NCBI GenBank assembly: GCA_021234155.1 | Contig: JAJEKV010000010.1 | Span: 12,753,116 to 12,817,115 of the forward strand | Reading direction: 5' to 3' | Length of the DNA: 64,000 nt | Origin: Isoetes taiwanensis | Lineage: Eukaryota > Streptophyta > Lycopodiopsida > Isoetales > Isoetaceae | Shown here: piece after piece, positions 23,940 to 37,085 of the stretch | How positions within the stretch are numbered: the stretch's first letter is position 1 | Layout: every line of letters starts with the position of its first letter | Made by a program: the position numbers and the translations under genes | The notes under the pieces: model-generated | Told to the model about the DNA's origin: nothing | The model's input: only the letters and a program-made list of their open reading frames with translations | Databases searched by the model: none

Positions 23940-25629
23940 TGCTTTAGCATGTATCGCAATGTGCTTCTCAAAAAACCAGGTACAAGTGGTTAAGGAGGAA
24001 CTAGGATTTTCTGGTGCAAAGGTACTCAAAGAGGACTGACATAGAAGTCGTGCAGTTTCTTACCAAATTGAATGAAATTCAATATCGACCGGGATGATCT
24101 TCGAGCCCAGATTATGAAGTTCTAAGAAAGATGTGAGTTGCTTGAAGATTCTTGTGTGAAGCACGCATTATTAGCAGCTCAAAAGAAGCTGAAACTTTAT
24201 CGCTCCCTCCCCAAATTATAGAGCACTACAATACAGCTAATTGGAAAGCTGATTTCTTGTGAGAATATGTGTGATGATCTTTTGGAACTTTCTCTCATGC
24301 ATTGCCAAAGGGGTGACAAGGGATCTCATGAATAAGCATGCATGACAAATAAGACAAGGAAGTACCATAATGGGAATCATGTCAAGTCTTCTTTTGATTC
24401 CTCCAAGTGCATGCTCATTCAAAAGGGATAGTGCAAGAATTGTTTTCGTTAACTGCATTTTGCCTATCAATTCCTCCTGTGGAAATGCCACCCGACTCCG
24501 CGAAGAAGATGACTCCACTAGAAAATCTCAGTCATCCAAATTAGTTGAAGCTTTAGTGATTGTTGAAGAAGTGGAAAGCTTGATATTCCTACACTCGCAG
24601 TGGATTCAGTATGTACTCAGTGATGATAAATGATCTGACTTGATATACCACCCTATTGGCAGAAATCGCAACATGCAATTGGAAACAAACTCAAAGTATC
24701 TCATACAAGCAATAAGAACTTTCAAACTTCTCCTTCGGCAAGGAAACATTGTTGAGATTCCTCGCGCTCTTCTAGTGCCCCAGTAAAGGGAAAACCTTCT
24801 ATCACAATTGCAAAAGTGGATGGTACAAGTTTCTAATAAGCATTATATCTCCTTTTATACTTTACATGTTTCAATTTCAGGAGATATAGGCTAGGGATCT
24901 CAAGTGAGAAATTTGTATGAATTGCCTATCGATCTACCTCAAGCATTGATTGTAAATGGAGATGCTCTCAAATTACTCCAACTATGGCATACATGGCTGG
25001 CAAACGTCTATTTTAGAGAAATGTACAAGATTCTTAGCCAAGAACTGACGACTAGTATTCTAGTTGTTACACGCATTGAAGCAGGCATCTGTCAAGCTTG
25101 TATACTTGGCAAACAACATAAATGGTCCTATATAGTTGTGGGGGAACAGGCATCCAACTTACTGAAGCTCATCTATGATGGAGCTTTTAGGAAGATCGAT
25201 GATTTTAATCAAAGAACTTCCTTGCTTTTTTTCTCAAAAGACGCAATGACCATTGCTGAAGCAATCAGTCATTAAATTAATTCCATTCAGGCACTTCGTA
25301 TAAAAAGAGAATAGGAGCATTTAAGTAATCTCTTCTCTCGGGTTTGTGAGGAAGTTGGATCCATCGACAGCTTAGTACCCATTACACTCCCAACAGAATA
25401 GGGTTGCAGAGAGGAAGAGCGGGATGCTTTGTGAAAATGCAAAAAGTCTGCCTATCCACGGTAAAAGAGTGTTTTCTTTCAAGAGGCCCTTGCCACAACT
25501 GTTCATGTCCATAATATGTTACCCACAGTCACCTGATCCAAATCCACTCCACATGAGGCCGGATAGGAGCAAAGCCAGACTTTGAGCATCTAAGAGCTTT
25601 TGGTGTCATATGTAGATGTTCACATTCCA
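23940..25629 (+). mobile_element. Degraded Copia retrotransposon, gag to integrase
   Basis: The plus strand holds a GAG-pre-integrase domain: 'LWHTWLANVYFREMYKI', then 'GICQACILGKQHKWSY' with the CxxC pair (24,904-25,160). A broken integrase core follows (25,390-25,620, ending 'LRAFGVICRC' in one frame). Upstream bases 23,940-24,900 read as gag-like scraps. A LINE interrupts the element at 25,630, and its sequence resumes at 26,230 in the expected order. Confidence 0.7.
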
Positions 25630-26229
25630 AAAGAGTTAGAAGGAAGGAAGGAAGGAAGTATATTTTAACGTCCGCGGAGGCCAAACTTGACCTATGAGAC
25701 GGTACATGCAGTACACAAAGCAGATAAAACCACACCAAAAAGACAAGTGCTACTATACAATGTGTCCCTACTACTTGGATGAAAAAACCCCCACATGGGA
25801 GGAAAAACCCTGGTAGTAGGCTCTCAGATCCCTTGTCCTATAAGGGATTCTCTGACGGTAGAGACTTGCAAAATGTAGGATGCGAGACGTGCAACCATTG
25901 GCGATGCCAGCAATTGATGCAGCGGTGCCGCAAAGCATCTAAGATCAGCATGTGTTGCTCGAATATACGTATATGCCGGACACTCTGCAGAGCATGGTGC
26001 TCATCCTCTACTGTCCGCGTGTGGCAACACTGGCATATTCTCTCATGCCGGGGGATTCTCTGCCCTCCATCTGTAGTCCAACGACCTGTTTCAATTCTGA
26101 GATGATGGGACCCCGTCCTCACGGAGGCAATAGCTCTCCGTTTCTTCATAGATATATGCGCTTTCAAGTACTGGTGTGGGCCATGTTCCAGTGTTGGATT
26201 AACTTGCGTGTGGTAGTGCTCTAAAGAGT
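25630..26229 (-). mobile_element. 5'-truncated LINE inside the Copia element
   Basis: The minus strand has the LINE C-terminal zinc region 'RAIASVRTGSHHLRIETGRW' followed by C-x-C-C and V-E-D-E-H-H (26,167-25,838). The 3' end is a GAAG repeat tail (25,639-25,659, read CTTC on the minus strand). The same 7-bp AAAGAGT borders both ends (25,630-25,636 and 26,223-26,229), a likely target duplication. The Copia frame continues on both sides. Confidence 0.7.
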
Positions 26230-26660
26230 GGGATGATAAGAGTTTTCATGTCATTTTGTGGGCTATTCCATGAACCACAAAGCCTATAAATGCTAGAATC
26301 CAGTCAATAACAAGATTATCACTAGTTCAGATGTTTCTTTGATGAATATTGTTTTCCAGGTCACAGTGAACATCATCCTTATGGATGAGAACATGTTGGT
26401 TGTTGATCCTCCCTTCACACATATCGTTAACCTCATCATTGAACAATTAGCTCCTCAAAGGGCAGAAGACAGTTGGCTGGGAATCGATCTTCACAAAGAA
26501 ATTGGATGCAAATGGATCTCTTGAGCGTTACAAGACATGCCTTGTACCATGGGGTTTCACATACAAATATATAGTCTTGATTATGACCATATATTTTCCC
26601 TTGTCATTTATATGGATAGCCTCCAGATCATTTTGGCATTGGCAGCTCAAAGGAAATACA
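26230..26660 (+). pseudogene. Copia integrase end and reverse transcriptase start
   Basis: After the LINE the plus strand reads 'VGYSMNHKAYKC' and 'NKIITSSDV', the standard end of the Copia integrase region. It then gives a K-W-I...G-S-L-E-R-Y-K-T-C-L-V-x-W-G-F RT motif and the LDYDxIFS stretch that enters the 15-kb duplicated block at 26,573. Stops and shifts are frequent. Confidence 0.75.
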
Positions 26661-27304
26661 ATCTTTAAAGTGTTGCAGATACACCGCAATCATTGCACTT
26701 CATACTCTTACATTTTTAATTGGGCAGTTATCAACAGTGTGTGCTTCCAAAGTGCCATATCTTGCATACATATCAATGAGTGCACAACCAATGATGTCAG
26801 ATTGAAGTTCAGTTTCACAATGTAGTCATGGATATACCTATATATATATCAATGAGTGCATAACCAACAATGTCGGTTTGGAGTCCAATTCCTACAATGT
26901 GGTAATGGATATACCTACTCTACTCTAGGGCATTCGTATTAATGCATATCTTTATACTAAAAAATTATGTTACTACCCTTCTTGTTGAGACCTTTCAAAG
27001 CATTGCAAGGCAAGCAGACCTTTCTTATATCTTTATAATTTTCTACACTTCATGATCTTATATCCCTTGTCAATCAATCAAACAGTGTGCAAACATCTTC
27101 TAAATACCATTCTTTTTAAGAAATTTAGAAGCATATTTCTAATAAAATTGTCAGGTTGGAAGCCATCCTCTATAATTATGAATGCATCTATTTAGCTCTA
27201 TATTACCTAGAGTCTTATACACTTTCAAGATGTTTAATATGTAACTTTAAGACATGTTGCAAAGGAAATGCTCTAGCTTTAAGACACTTTGCAGAGGAAA
27301 TGCT

Positions 27305-27589
27305 CTAGCTTGACCACGTTATGCATAGCCTGTAATCATTGCTAGATTTCAAGACTCTATATGCTTCTAACAAGCTTCCACGTTTAGAATACATGCCAAG
27401 AAGAGTGCTATTCACATCAATGTCATGTTGGAATTCCATCCCAATAATCCACTCATGGATGTGCTCCTTGCTCATGGATGCTTTCAACTTGCTCAAAGAT
27501 ATGCCTTTGCTCGGTGGCAATCCATCATGTTGCACCACTTGAAGATAGTTCATGTTCACCATTAAGGCCAAAGGCATTAAGGATAGCAA
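27305..27589 (-). pseudogene. PPR protein fragment (copy 2)
   Basis: Duplicate of the fragment at 671-1015, with the same GMYSKRGSLLEA motif. The reading frame ends slightly earlier because of a small difference near 27,330. It is a gene remnant, not an expressed protein. Confidence 0.7.
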
Positions 27590-28568
27590 TCTGTGAGGTA
27601 TCGCTCTAGTTTAGCATTTGTTGAAGACTCTGACATATAACTTTAACATACATGGTTACTTTAAATTATGCAACAAACAATACTTTAACTTGCAAAGAAA
27701 CACGATGTTTTTGCTATTTCGCTAAATGTTTTCTCTTTGTGCCCATCTACCTGAATAGCAATGATTGATAGCTCCTATTTGTTGTTCCATATTTGAGTTC
27801 CAATAACGATTGCTTGTGTTACTAATCATGTTATTAAATGCTTGATAATGGTCTTTAAAGGCGGGCTTGCACGAAGTAACTATTAAACTCCACCCAAACT
27901 ATAACTTGATGATAAACATCTTTGTTACATTTACAAATGTGGCAATGATATTTAATTAAATTAAACTTTAGGGACAGCCTTCAATACAAAAATAAAAAAA
28001 ATCAAAATAAATAAACTTTAGGTTGCGCTTTGATATTGTTATGAGTTCGTTTAGGTTGAGGCTGTTCTATCAAGTTTAAACTCCTTCAAGTTGCTTTATG
28101 GTCCACTGCACACCCCACCCTAATAAGTTCCCTTTGTTTATCAAGTCGTTGGCTTTTCTTATATATTTCTTCCTTTCCTCAAGCCTGCCCTATTGCAAAT
28201 TTGTTTTTGTTTCATTTGCAAAAGAAGAAACAACAGCAACAATAGCCGAGGGAGATGAAGGGAAGGCAAGCAAAGAAGATGAAGACTAAGGTGACGAAGA
28301 AAATGAAGATGAAGACAAGGAAAAGAATGAGGAAGAGGAAGAAGCTCCGAGAACGAGAAAGCATCTCTTTATGGTAGTTGTTATGATGCAAGACCAAACA
28401 AGAGACAACAAATCAGATAACAAGAAGAGAATATATGATCGGAATGACCGAACCCTCCTCTAGTTTTTTGGAATAAATTGAAAAGTATGTATCACGCCTT
28501 TATAGCCCTTTTCGTATAAATTTTTTCTATGAATATGAAATGCCTAATCTAACCTTGTAACTCTATTT

Positions 28569-28950
28569 CTATATCCTCAGAATTTCGTCTGACTTAGTAT
28601 CAGATGATGAAGATGGCACATCGTCTAGATCTCGCTTTGTTATAATTATACCAGGTGTACCAGTAGTCTTGGTCCTCCTTCTCTTCTTAAAGGGGCCCTC
28701 TAGTTCTGATGACTTCTCTTTTGTGTTATTCTCCTTCTCTTTTTTCGTCTTTGCCTTCAGCGCTTTCTTCGTTGCTTTTCCAATCTCTTCAGTGCTCGTA
28801 CCTCTTTGCAAAAGTGTCGAGCCTGCCTCTCTTCTATGGTTCCTCCTTTGTTATTTCCCAGTCTTGATTCTTCTATTCATTGATGAGAACTTAGGTGCTT
28901 GCCCTTTTGGGTTTCAGAGTTTTCTTGGCTGTTTGTTTGGTACGAGCCAT
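28569..28950 (-). pseudogene. Small lysine-rich ORF beginning like histone H3 (copy 2)
   Basis: Duplicate of 2,034-2,383, with the same H3-like 19-codon start from 28,950 and the same stop. The basic part is longer in one frame here ('SELEGPFKKRRRTKT', then 'IIITKRDLDDVPSSSS'), so copy 2 probably shows the original sequence better. The matching TATA box is at 29,056-29,063. There is no histone fold downstream. Confidence 0.5.
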
Positions 28951-31900
28951 GACAAACGATAGCTCAATCACCTTCCTGATGCACTAAAATTGGTTTGATG
29001 GCTGGAGCAGAAGAAAGTCGAAAAATGAAACCTTAATTTTGGATTTTGCATTTCCTATTTATAGGCTTGGCAATTTTAGGATCTCCTTGGAGGAAAATCA
29101 CATTTTAAGGGTCTCCTTCAGGGCTCGAAAATAGCAATGAGTCTAACCAGTAAAAATGCCATTAGCTATTTGAGGCTACCGGAAAAAAATATATGTTAGT
29201 GTAGTTTTTAGTGTATTTTTGCTGAAATTTGTTAATTTCTTGCGGAATATTCTTGGAAAAAGTTTCAAGGGAATCGGAATTTAACACAAGTGGGCGGATT
29301 TTTAGAGGAGGAACTTCCCTTATTTTCGAACCATGGTCTCCTTAGGGGAAAATCATGATACCTAACTTTAAAATAACTTGTATATACCGATTTTAAAAAT
29401 TTTATTGTTTCACACATTTTATAGTACATTTACTCTCGAAATGCACCGGAGGGATGTTTAAAATTTTTGAACAGGCTAGCCGCATACTTTGTGAGTATTT
29501 GCTCCAATTTTAATGTTCTTTTATCGTTTTTGTAGTTTTAGGTTGTATTCTAGCTTAATTTCTGTTTTAAAGCTCGTTTTCAGATTTTTGATTTGGTACT
29601 TTTTAGAGTCTCAACTAGGTGTTTTACTCTCGAAGTGTGCCAGGGACGTGTTCAAAAATTTTGAAAGGGGCTCCTACGCATTTTATGAGTATATAGTCAA
29701 TATTGGTCCAAAGATTTTATTCTTTCCGATAAAGTTTTTCATTTCAGTAACTTACTTATATTTAACTATATACTTATTCTAGAGTTTACCACTCTCTAAC
29801 ACTTCTAGCCTATGGGAAAAAAAATTCCATGTTGCTCGAGGTAATCATTTGAGATTTCTTCCAGATTTCAAGTTCTACTAGGTTAATTCTTCTTACTAGG
29901 GTGTATAGCTAGTGCATTGATCTTGGTCTGCCAAGATCATCACTTTGATACAAACATGACGTCCCCTTATCCTCTATAATGCTCCCATGGTATACGATCC
30001 ATAGATCCAGTCATGTCCACTCTGCAAGTCGGTAGGAGGTCATCCACACAATCATCGGCTGCTGGCTAGTGCTCCAGAAGAAGGATGTGTCATTGCCACA
30101 TCTTGTCCGGTGGTCGATCTCACTACGGAAGCTTAAAATGTACGCACAAGCATCAATCATATAACTCAATAAATGACGGTCTGGGCCTCAAGATATCTGC
30201 AGTCGAAAGTTGTAACACTGGAGTTGGTTGGCATAGAACAATGGCTGAGGTAGTCCCTCCATCTGTCCCTCCTATGCTTACTTTGTAGATAGATCGACAG
30301 GCCTCGAGTCTCGACTATAGCTTGTCAGAGACGTAGCCCTACGGCTACTCGGGGTTTCATCTCACCTAGTCCGATGAGGCAGGAAGGCTTGTATACTGAA
30401 CTATGGGAGATGTTGTAGGAGAGTGGCATTTTGAAGTTTCTCCTCTAACCAGTTTTATGCCACCATTGATATATCTGAATCAGATGAATCAGGGCACTTG
30501 TTTATAGTGGAAGTATTCATCTCCTTTATCACAAGAGTATTGCCTCTTGACTGTATAGATGTTTCCAACACATTCTCCCTTAGAGCTATTACTTCCTTTT
30601 TTTATTTTAAATTAAGGTCTCGACCATTTGGACTTAGAAGGACATTAGCATTCTCTACTCCCTGGCCAATTGGACTTATAGGGCCCTTAGAGATATCTAA
30701 TCCTTGGCCATTTGGAATCACAAGTACCTTAATTTGACTGGCAAGATTTCCATATTCTTGTTTTTCCTTCCCCATATTTCTATGACTTGTATGTCCTTCT
30801 GCTTGCTTCCTTATGAGTTCTTTAGCTTTCTGCTTCCTTGCCTTTTTATAGGCACTACCATTCTTATTTGTTCGGCTTGATCTAGACGGGTTCCAGACCT
30901 GTTCCTTTGCCTTGATCTTTGGAGCAATATACATCCGTTTAGTATGAGGTTCCAACGTATAGAAAGAGTCTGCAGAAGGAATCGGCAAAAGTGATCGGAT
31001 GCCAAGGATCGGTAGCAAGGAATTGGCAGCAAGGATTGAAGGCGAAAACCCAATAGGATTTGCGTAGAATCAGGCTATAGACGCTTGGGCTGTCGGGTGT
31101 GGGCAATAACTTTGTTAAATAGCAAAGCTTTGCAGATGCATAATGCTAAATTTCCCCTCAATTTTCTGTTTTATGCCGAACCAAAGGTTTGTGTCGGTCA
31201 GTGATAGAGGCCAAGACAAGCTCATACTTGCCACGATTCTGACTCCTTTCAGATATAAATTACAGGCACTTTTCCATTTCTTCCATAACCCTATTTCCAA
31301 AATATGGGTTCCAACTCTTCATCAGGCCACTTTAGCACGAAGATTAAACTGAGAGACGACTATGGCTGCAGATTGCCAAATGTGCTTCGTCGCCACAACT
31401 CAAAAAATTTCTCCGAAAAACTACACCGGGAATCTGTACCCAGGAAAAAGAAGGATATATATCGTCAAAATAATAGAGCATAAAAGAATCGAAGCTTTAG
31501 AGAAAATTATTTATGTGTAGATGAAGGGCTTTTTGGGAAATATATAAAAAATTAACGGTATTTTGATAAGGTTGGCAAATTTTCTCCGAACTAAGATTCT
31601 TGCAATGGTTTGACGAGAAAAGGAGGATGGAATTGAAAATGGTTTCAGAATAGAATTTCCTGCCGTTTGTTGCCAGAGCATGGCCACCAGACAGTTCCCG
31701 TTAAGCATTGTGGACGGCCAGATTTTGTTTGTTTGCCGCTGGATTGAAGCAGGCAGAATTGCTGGTCGTGATTTTGGTGTTGAAATGGAGGTGCAGGGGT
31801 ACAGATCTGCTCTACAGAGCTCTGTATGTAAGAGCTGTTGTGTGAAGCTTCAAGTTTGTTTGTGGAGTTTGTATATGAAAGCCTGTTTTCCATGACCTAT

Positions 31901-32573
31901 GCGCTGCCATGCCCGGATTCATCAACCGAGCTGCCCAGAAATTTGATGCACAATCTGATGCCCGGAGAGGTTCAGAGCAGGAGGTTATGAACGCCTCTGA
32001 TCGCCTCTGATTGTGAAATATTTTTTTTCCATTCCAATGGTTCGTGGCCCTGTACTTAGCATTCCCATTCGTATTTTTTGTACGTATATACATATGTAGG
32101 AGAGCGCTCAAGTATACGGGGTGTGAGGTGTATATTTGTGGACCCTATCTGGCATATTTTTAGGAATATGCCAAGATCCAACGAACCTAAAAAAAAACAA
32201 TGGGGATAGTGCAATAAGGATAGATTTTTACATCCTTGCACTGAACAAGTTTACTATGTTTTCTTCCACATACCACATTCTTTTGGAGACGTGGCCAAGA
32301 TTTAAGGGCTTTTGCCCAATTTCAACAATTCAGTACGTCTCGCCATTATGTTAAACCCAAACCCTGCACGCCAAATCTCGGACCAGGTTGCATTGGCTAA
32401 GAATCCTTCCGTGAACGGTATTCCATTTGATCTTCATTCGTGGTTTTTGCAGTTCTTTAGATGTTTCAGGAGGTAGTTATTAATTCGGAACAATCTTTTG
32501 ACGAGTATATAGTCTCGTGTATAAGCAGATAGATTGTTCAGGCTAGCAAAACTAATGTTGGTATAGTTTACAG

Positions 32574-33172
32574 AGTCAAGAAGTGAAAGCTTAATGCACC
32601 TTTTTGGTTGCCAAGTGGGGGAATCACCAATACAGAATTTTTTAAACAGTCTTGCTGAGTCCAAAAAGATACTAAAGCTAGGAAATTCTGAAAAGCAAGC
32701 CTTTAATGCAATCGGTAACAGACCAGCATGCGAATATCACAATTACAAGGAACTTGGTGTTTCTTTTTTTTTGCTTCGAAGCTTCAAAGTTGGAAGCGCT
32801 TCACATATATAATGGAACACATGGTTATGCAGTTTATGATGGAGAACTTCCACACGGCCTCAGGTATTTACTATTTGGAGGATTGTCAATTACATTACAA
32901 TACTTTACATGCAAATACCCTACTTGCAAATTTAATAACAGTCTTCTTTTTTTCTTTTGTTTGGGACTTGTTATGCAGCATGAGCATGAACGGAGGAGAT
33001 ATTGTTAGGCTACTAGGAGAGCCTGATGGAAAAATGGGGGCGGTGAGGCGGTGGTCCTATCTCTATTGCTTATAAAGAAAAGGGTCTGCAGATTAACTTC
33101 TTGGGAGGTAACTGGGAAGACAGCAATAACCCTAATAGATTCTGTTACTATTCATGAACCTCTACATCCCTG
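32574..33172 (+). pseudogene. Two-exon unrecognised protein, frameshifted (copy 2)
   Basis: Same gene as 5,993-6,588. A T-tract near 32,763 is four bases longer, and the G-rich tract near 33,040 differs, shifting the frame in both exons. An extra C near 33,131 also changes the end. These are homopolymer differences, so sequencing error and true decay cannot be told apart here. Confidence 0.5.
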
Positions 33173-34145
33173 AAGCATATTCCATGTCTATTCTTCAAAT
33201 ATGACAATGTGACAAAAGAGTTGCCATGCTATGGGACAATTTTGAATCTTAAGTTGTGGGTGATGCTGAGAATGGCATTTAAAAATATATAGAACCTGAT
33301 GATATAAGAGATGGAAATGTGAACATATACGCTGTGGGATATTAACGCTATACCCTGGAACTTTGGTGTATTTTTTTCCATCATCGACTCTGGGCATGGT
33401 ACATGTAGGTGCCTACATATGGCAAGGAACCTTTGTAACAGGGCTGACATAGTTGTTTTGAAGTTGTTTTGAATGGTCAATTAAACTTGATGCAGAAAGA
33501 ACTATTTATACTTATACTGGACAAAATTTGTTGTTTATTGTGTGAAAAGGACTTTCTAGTCAAAGACGCCCAAATCAGCTATCGCAGAATATTTTTGAAC
33601 CAGAGATTTTTGAGCCAGGGGTTCAAGCTCTGATAGTGTGAAAGCATTTCAAAAAAATTACTGGGACGAGCACTGTAAATCCATTCGATGATTTATGATA
33701 AGCAAATAGTGTATTGGCATGATATAATACGTTTTTGTTGGGAAGGGGAGAAAAGACTAAAGGATGTTAAAGGTCTATTGATTTTTTGTTGCATGTGGTC
33801 TGCAGTTATGTTAAACAACGTAGTAAAACGTTCAAACTACTTTGGTGGATAGCATTCTCCAGGCCAAGAATCATTTACAGCATTTTCTGCAACACAAGGT
33901 GTAAAAAACGCAGCAACAGTACGATGAGAATGTGTATTTTCACACCTTCTGGTATCAACATGAATCTCATCAAAAATATGCAACTTATTCTTTAAAATGC
34001 ACCTTGTAGTATCAACATGAATCTCATCAAATATATGTAACATATTCCTTAAAACATCCTGTTCAGTGTTTCACAGATGTTACTAGTAGAGCTTGCATTT
34101 TAGGTTATAACAGCACATATCTGACATGATCAAGAGACACGATTT

Positions 34146-36443
34146 GGGTTAAAACGGGTCTTCTGCTGCTTCAAAAGCTCTTGAAGATACCAAAAAGACC
34201 AACCTTACAATTATCTTGAATTGTGCTTGGCATTATGCCATGGATTTGTCTCATATATTTTGCAATATTCACATCCTTTGTCATCACTGGGTAACCTCAT
34301 CTGGCTGTATGCTATCAGACAGCAGCTCATCAAACCATGAAGAGTAGCCAATGTAGCACTGCCAACCTGGGTATAACCAGCCCATTGCACTCTATGATGC
34401 AAAATTTTAACTTGGCAATTCAGGTTTCCAATTAATAACAGCCAACACAAGCATAAATATTTGACATGAGCACATATGCCTGGTAAACCCTGGATCCAAG
34501 CAAATAATTTCATCAAAACATCGTTTCCCGACCTCCACATTTGCATTCATACTGCAGGCATAAAGAAGTGCCATCAAGCCACACATGTTGGGTTTAACTG
34601 CAGTATACAACAAATCTTCTGCCTCTTTAAAGTATCCTGAAGACCCCAAAAGATCAACCATGCAATTGTAGTGAAATAAGTTTGGCACTATGCCATGGCA
34701 CTCTCTCATACATTTGAAATACTCGTCCTTCGTCCACTAGACCAGCATGACTGCATGCATTAAGAACACATAAAAGACATCTCATCTGGCTGTATGCCAA
34801 CAGTTGCATCTCATCAAAGCATCGAGAAGCGATCTCCGGATCACCAATCTGAGCATAACCAGTAAGCATTGCATTCCATGACACAACATTTCGGATCGTC
34901 AAGTGAGAGAAGCTACTCCCACGACTCTTGCAAGCTGCCACAATTGGCATACATATCAACTAGGAGCGCTCCCTATAAAAGGGTCATAATGAAGACAATC
35001 TTCAAAATTTTGGTGTGGATGTACCTGCCCTGGCACATGGCCCCTATGCTACCACAAGCTTGTAGGATGCTGGGATATGTAATATTATCTGGTTCTATCT
35101 CCTCCTGCTGCATATTATCAAAACATTCTAATGCAATAAAACATTCATTATGCTGTGAATATCCAGCAATCATGGTGCCCCACGAGACAGCATCCCGATT
35201 CGTTAACTGATTGAAGACTTTGCCCGCATCCTCCAGGCTCCCACACTTAGCATACATATCTACAAGTGTGCTTCCTATAAAAGGATCAGACTGGAGACTG
35301 TTGGCAACTATCTGTTCATGCATTTGTTTGCCTGCTTCCACAGCACCAATGTTACCACATGCTTTTAAGATGGCCAAAAATGTGATCCTGTCTGGCTTTA
35401 TACCCTCTTGCTGCATGTATTCAAAATAGTCTAGGGCAATAGCGCATTGATCATGTTGGACATATCCAGATATCATGGCACCCCATGACACTGCATCACG
35501 ATTACTCAATTTGTCGAAATTTCTGCTTGCCTCCTCCAAGCACCCACATTTAGCATATACATCTACAAGTGTGTTCTGCAGACTAACATCCAAATGTAGA
35601 TGACAGTTAATTATCTCTTCATGGACCTGTCTGCTTTGCTCCTAAAGAGCCAATGCTTCCACAAGCTTTTAAGATTCCCAAAAATATAACTTTATCTGGC
35701 CTTATACCATCTAGCTTCATACTATCAAAGCTCTGCAAAGCAAGAAACCCTTCACCATGTACAGCATACCCAGTAATTAGTGCACTCCATGACACCACAT
35801 TTGCTTTCGACAACTTGACAAATACATCATATGCATTGTCCAGGCATCCACATTTGGCATACATATCTATAAGTGTACTCCCAACAAAAACATCAGAATA
35901 AAAGCCACTTGTAATGATCTGTTCGTGTACCATCCTACCATGGAAAAGAGAACATGTGAGTGTACATGCTTTGATGACAGCAATATAAACATATTTATCC
36001 CTTTTCGCACCTGATAGTTGCATTTGTCTATACATTTCAAGACCAGTCTTGGGTTGGCGAAGATTTGCGTAAGCTGCAAAAATTGCACTCCAGGAATACA
36101 CACTGGGATCTAAAATTCTAATAAACGCTTGGCTTGCTTCGATTAAACAATCAGAGTTGGTATAGAGACGAATAAGATGATCATCCAAGTAGCCAAACGA
36201 ATCAATGCCATCTTGCGTCATAATTTTTTGCACATGCCTGCCGCATTTCAAGTCTTTTCTTCTGATACACTGTTGCAAAAGAGTGTATGCATTGCTTTTT
36301 GACGGACCGAGACTTTGCCACTCCATAACTCTTCTGAATTTCTGACCAATACCAATTGCGCATAAGTAAAATGTACAAATTGGTCTGTGATTCCTTGAGC
36401 AGAGGTTGAAATAGCCATAGCCGTTATCAGCCGACCAACTCAA
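34146..36443 (-). pseudogene. PPR gene, frameshifted copy 2 with decayed tail
   Basis: Duplicate of 7,566-9,862. The first 266 or so codons (from 36,443) are intact. A one-base insertion near 35,640 (CTGCTTTGCTCCTAAAG against CTGCTTTGCTCTAAAG in copy 1) breaks the frame. A second open block runs 35,593-34,973, followed by further shifts near 34,960, 34,800, 34,730 and 34,490. All PPR motifs are still recognisable. The gene is either a recent pseudogene or intact with consensus errors. Confidence 0.8.
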
Positions 36444-37085
36444 ACAGAGTAACCCCTTGAAATATTCCTGAAATATTCTTTCCGATCAGTAACCTTGTTT
36501 TGGTCGTATGCATCTAATTCTCAGGTACTGTACTGCATCCAACAATACAATAAATTTGGGTATCTAGTGCAATGGTCTATTGTGTTTTATGGTGTATGTA
36601 GCGTGCACAATGCATTAGAACATTGTAGATAGAGACACTTTGTGTTTTTTCATACTTCCTCTTCATATTTGTAGCTGAGTTTTAATGCACCTCTGGGAGT
36701 CGAACCCAGGTGCGGCCTTCGGTGCGGCGCCCATGGTGTAGAGGGAGCATGCGGCTCTCAGGGGGAACGATGTTCCATCTACATCCTAGGCATGAGATGG
36801 AGGGAGTGTGTTTTTTTTTTTGGGGATGCATACCTTATTTATGGAAGCAGTTCTTTGTAGACGATGTCCATTATAGTTTTGTTTGTATTTTGACTCGTCA
36901 AGAAGGATCAAAACATCTTCTCTTTTTTCGCCTGCGTGTGAGCGTTGTGTACAGTTGCCCGTGTGTGAAGACCTCGGTCTGTAGGTTGAGGACTACCTTA
37001 TCTAGGGTGATTCCTAAGCAGATGTGGAATGTTGTTGAATCTGGCGTCGTCGTAGTGGGAGGCTATCATCGGTTGGTAGAAGAAG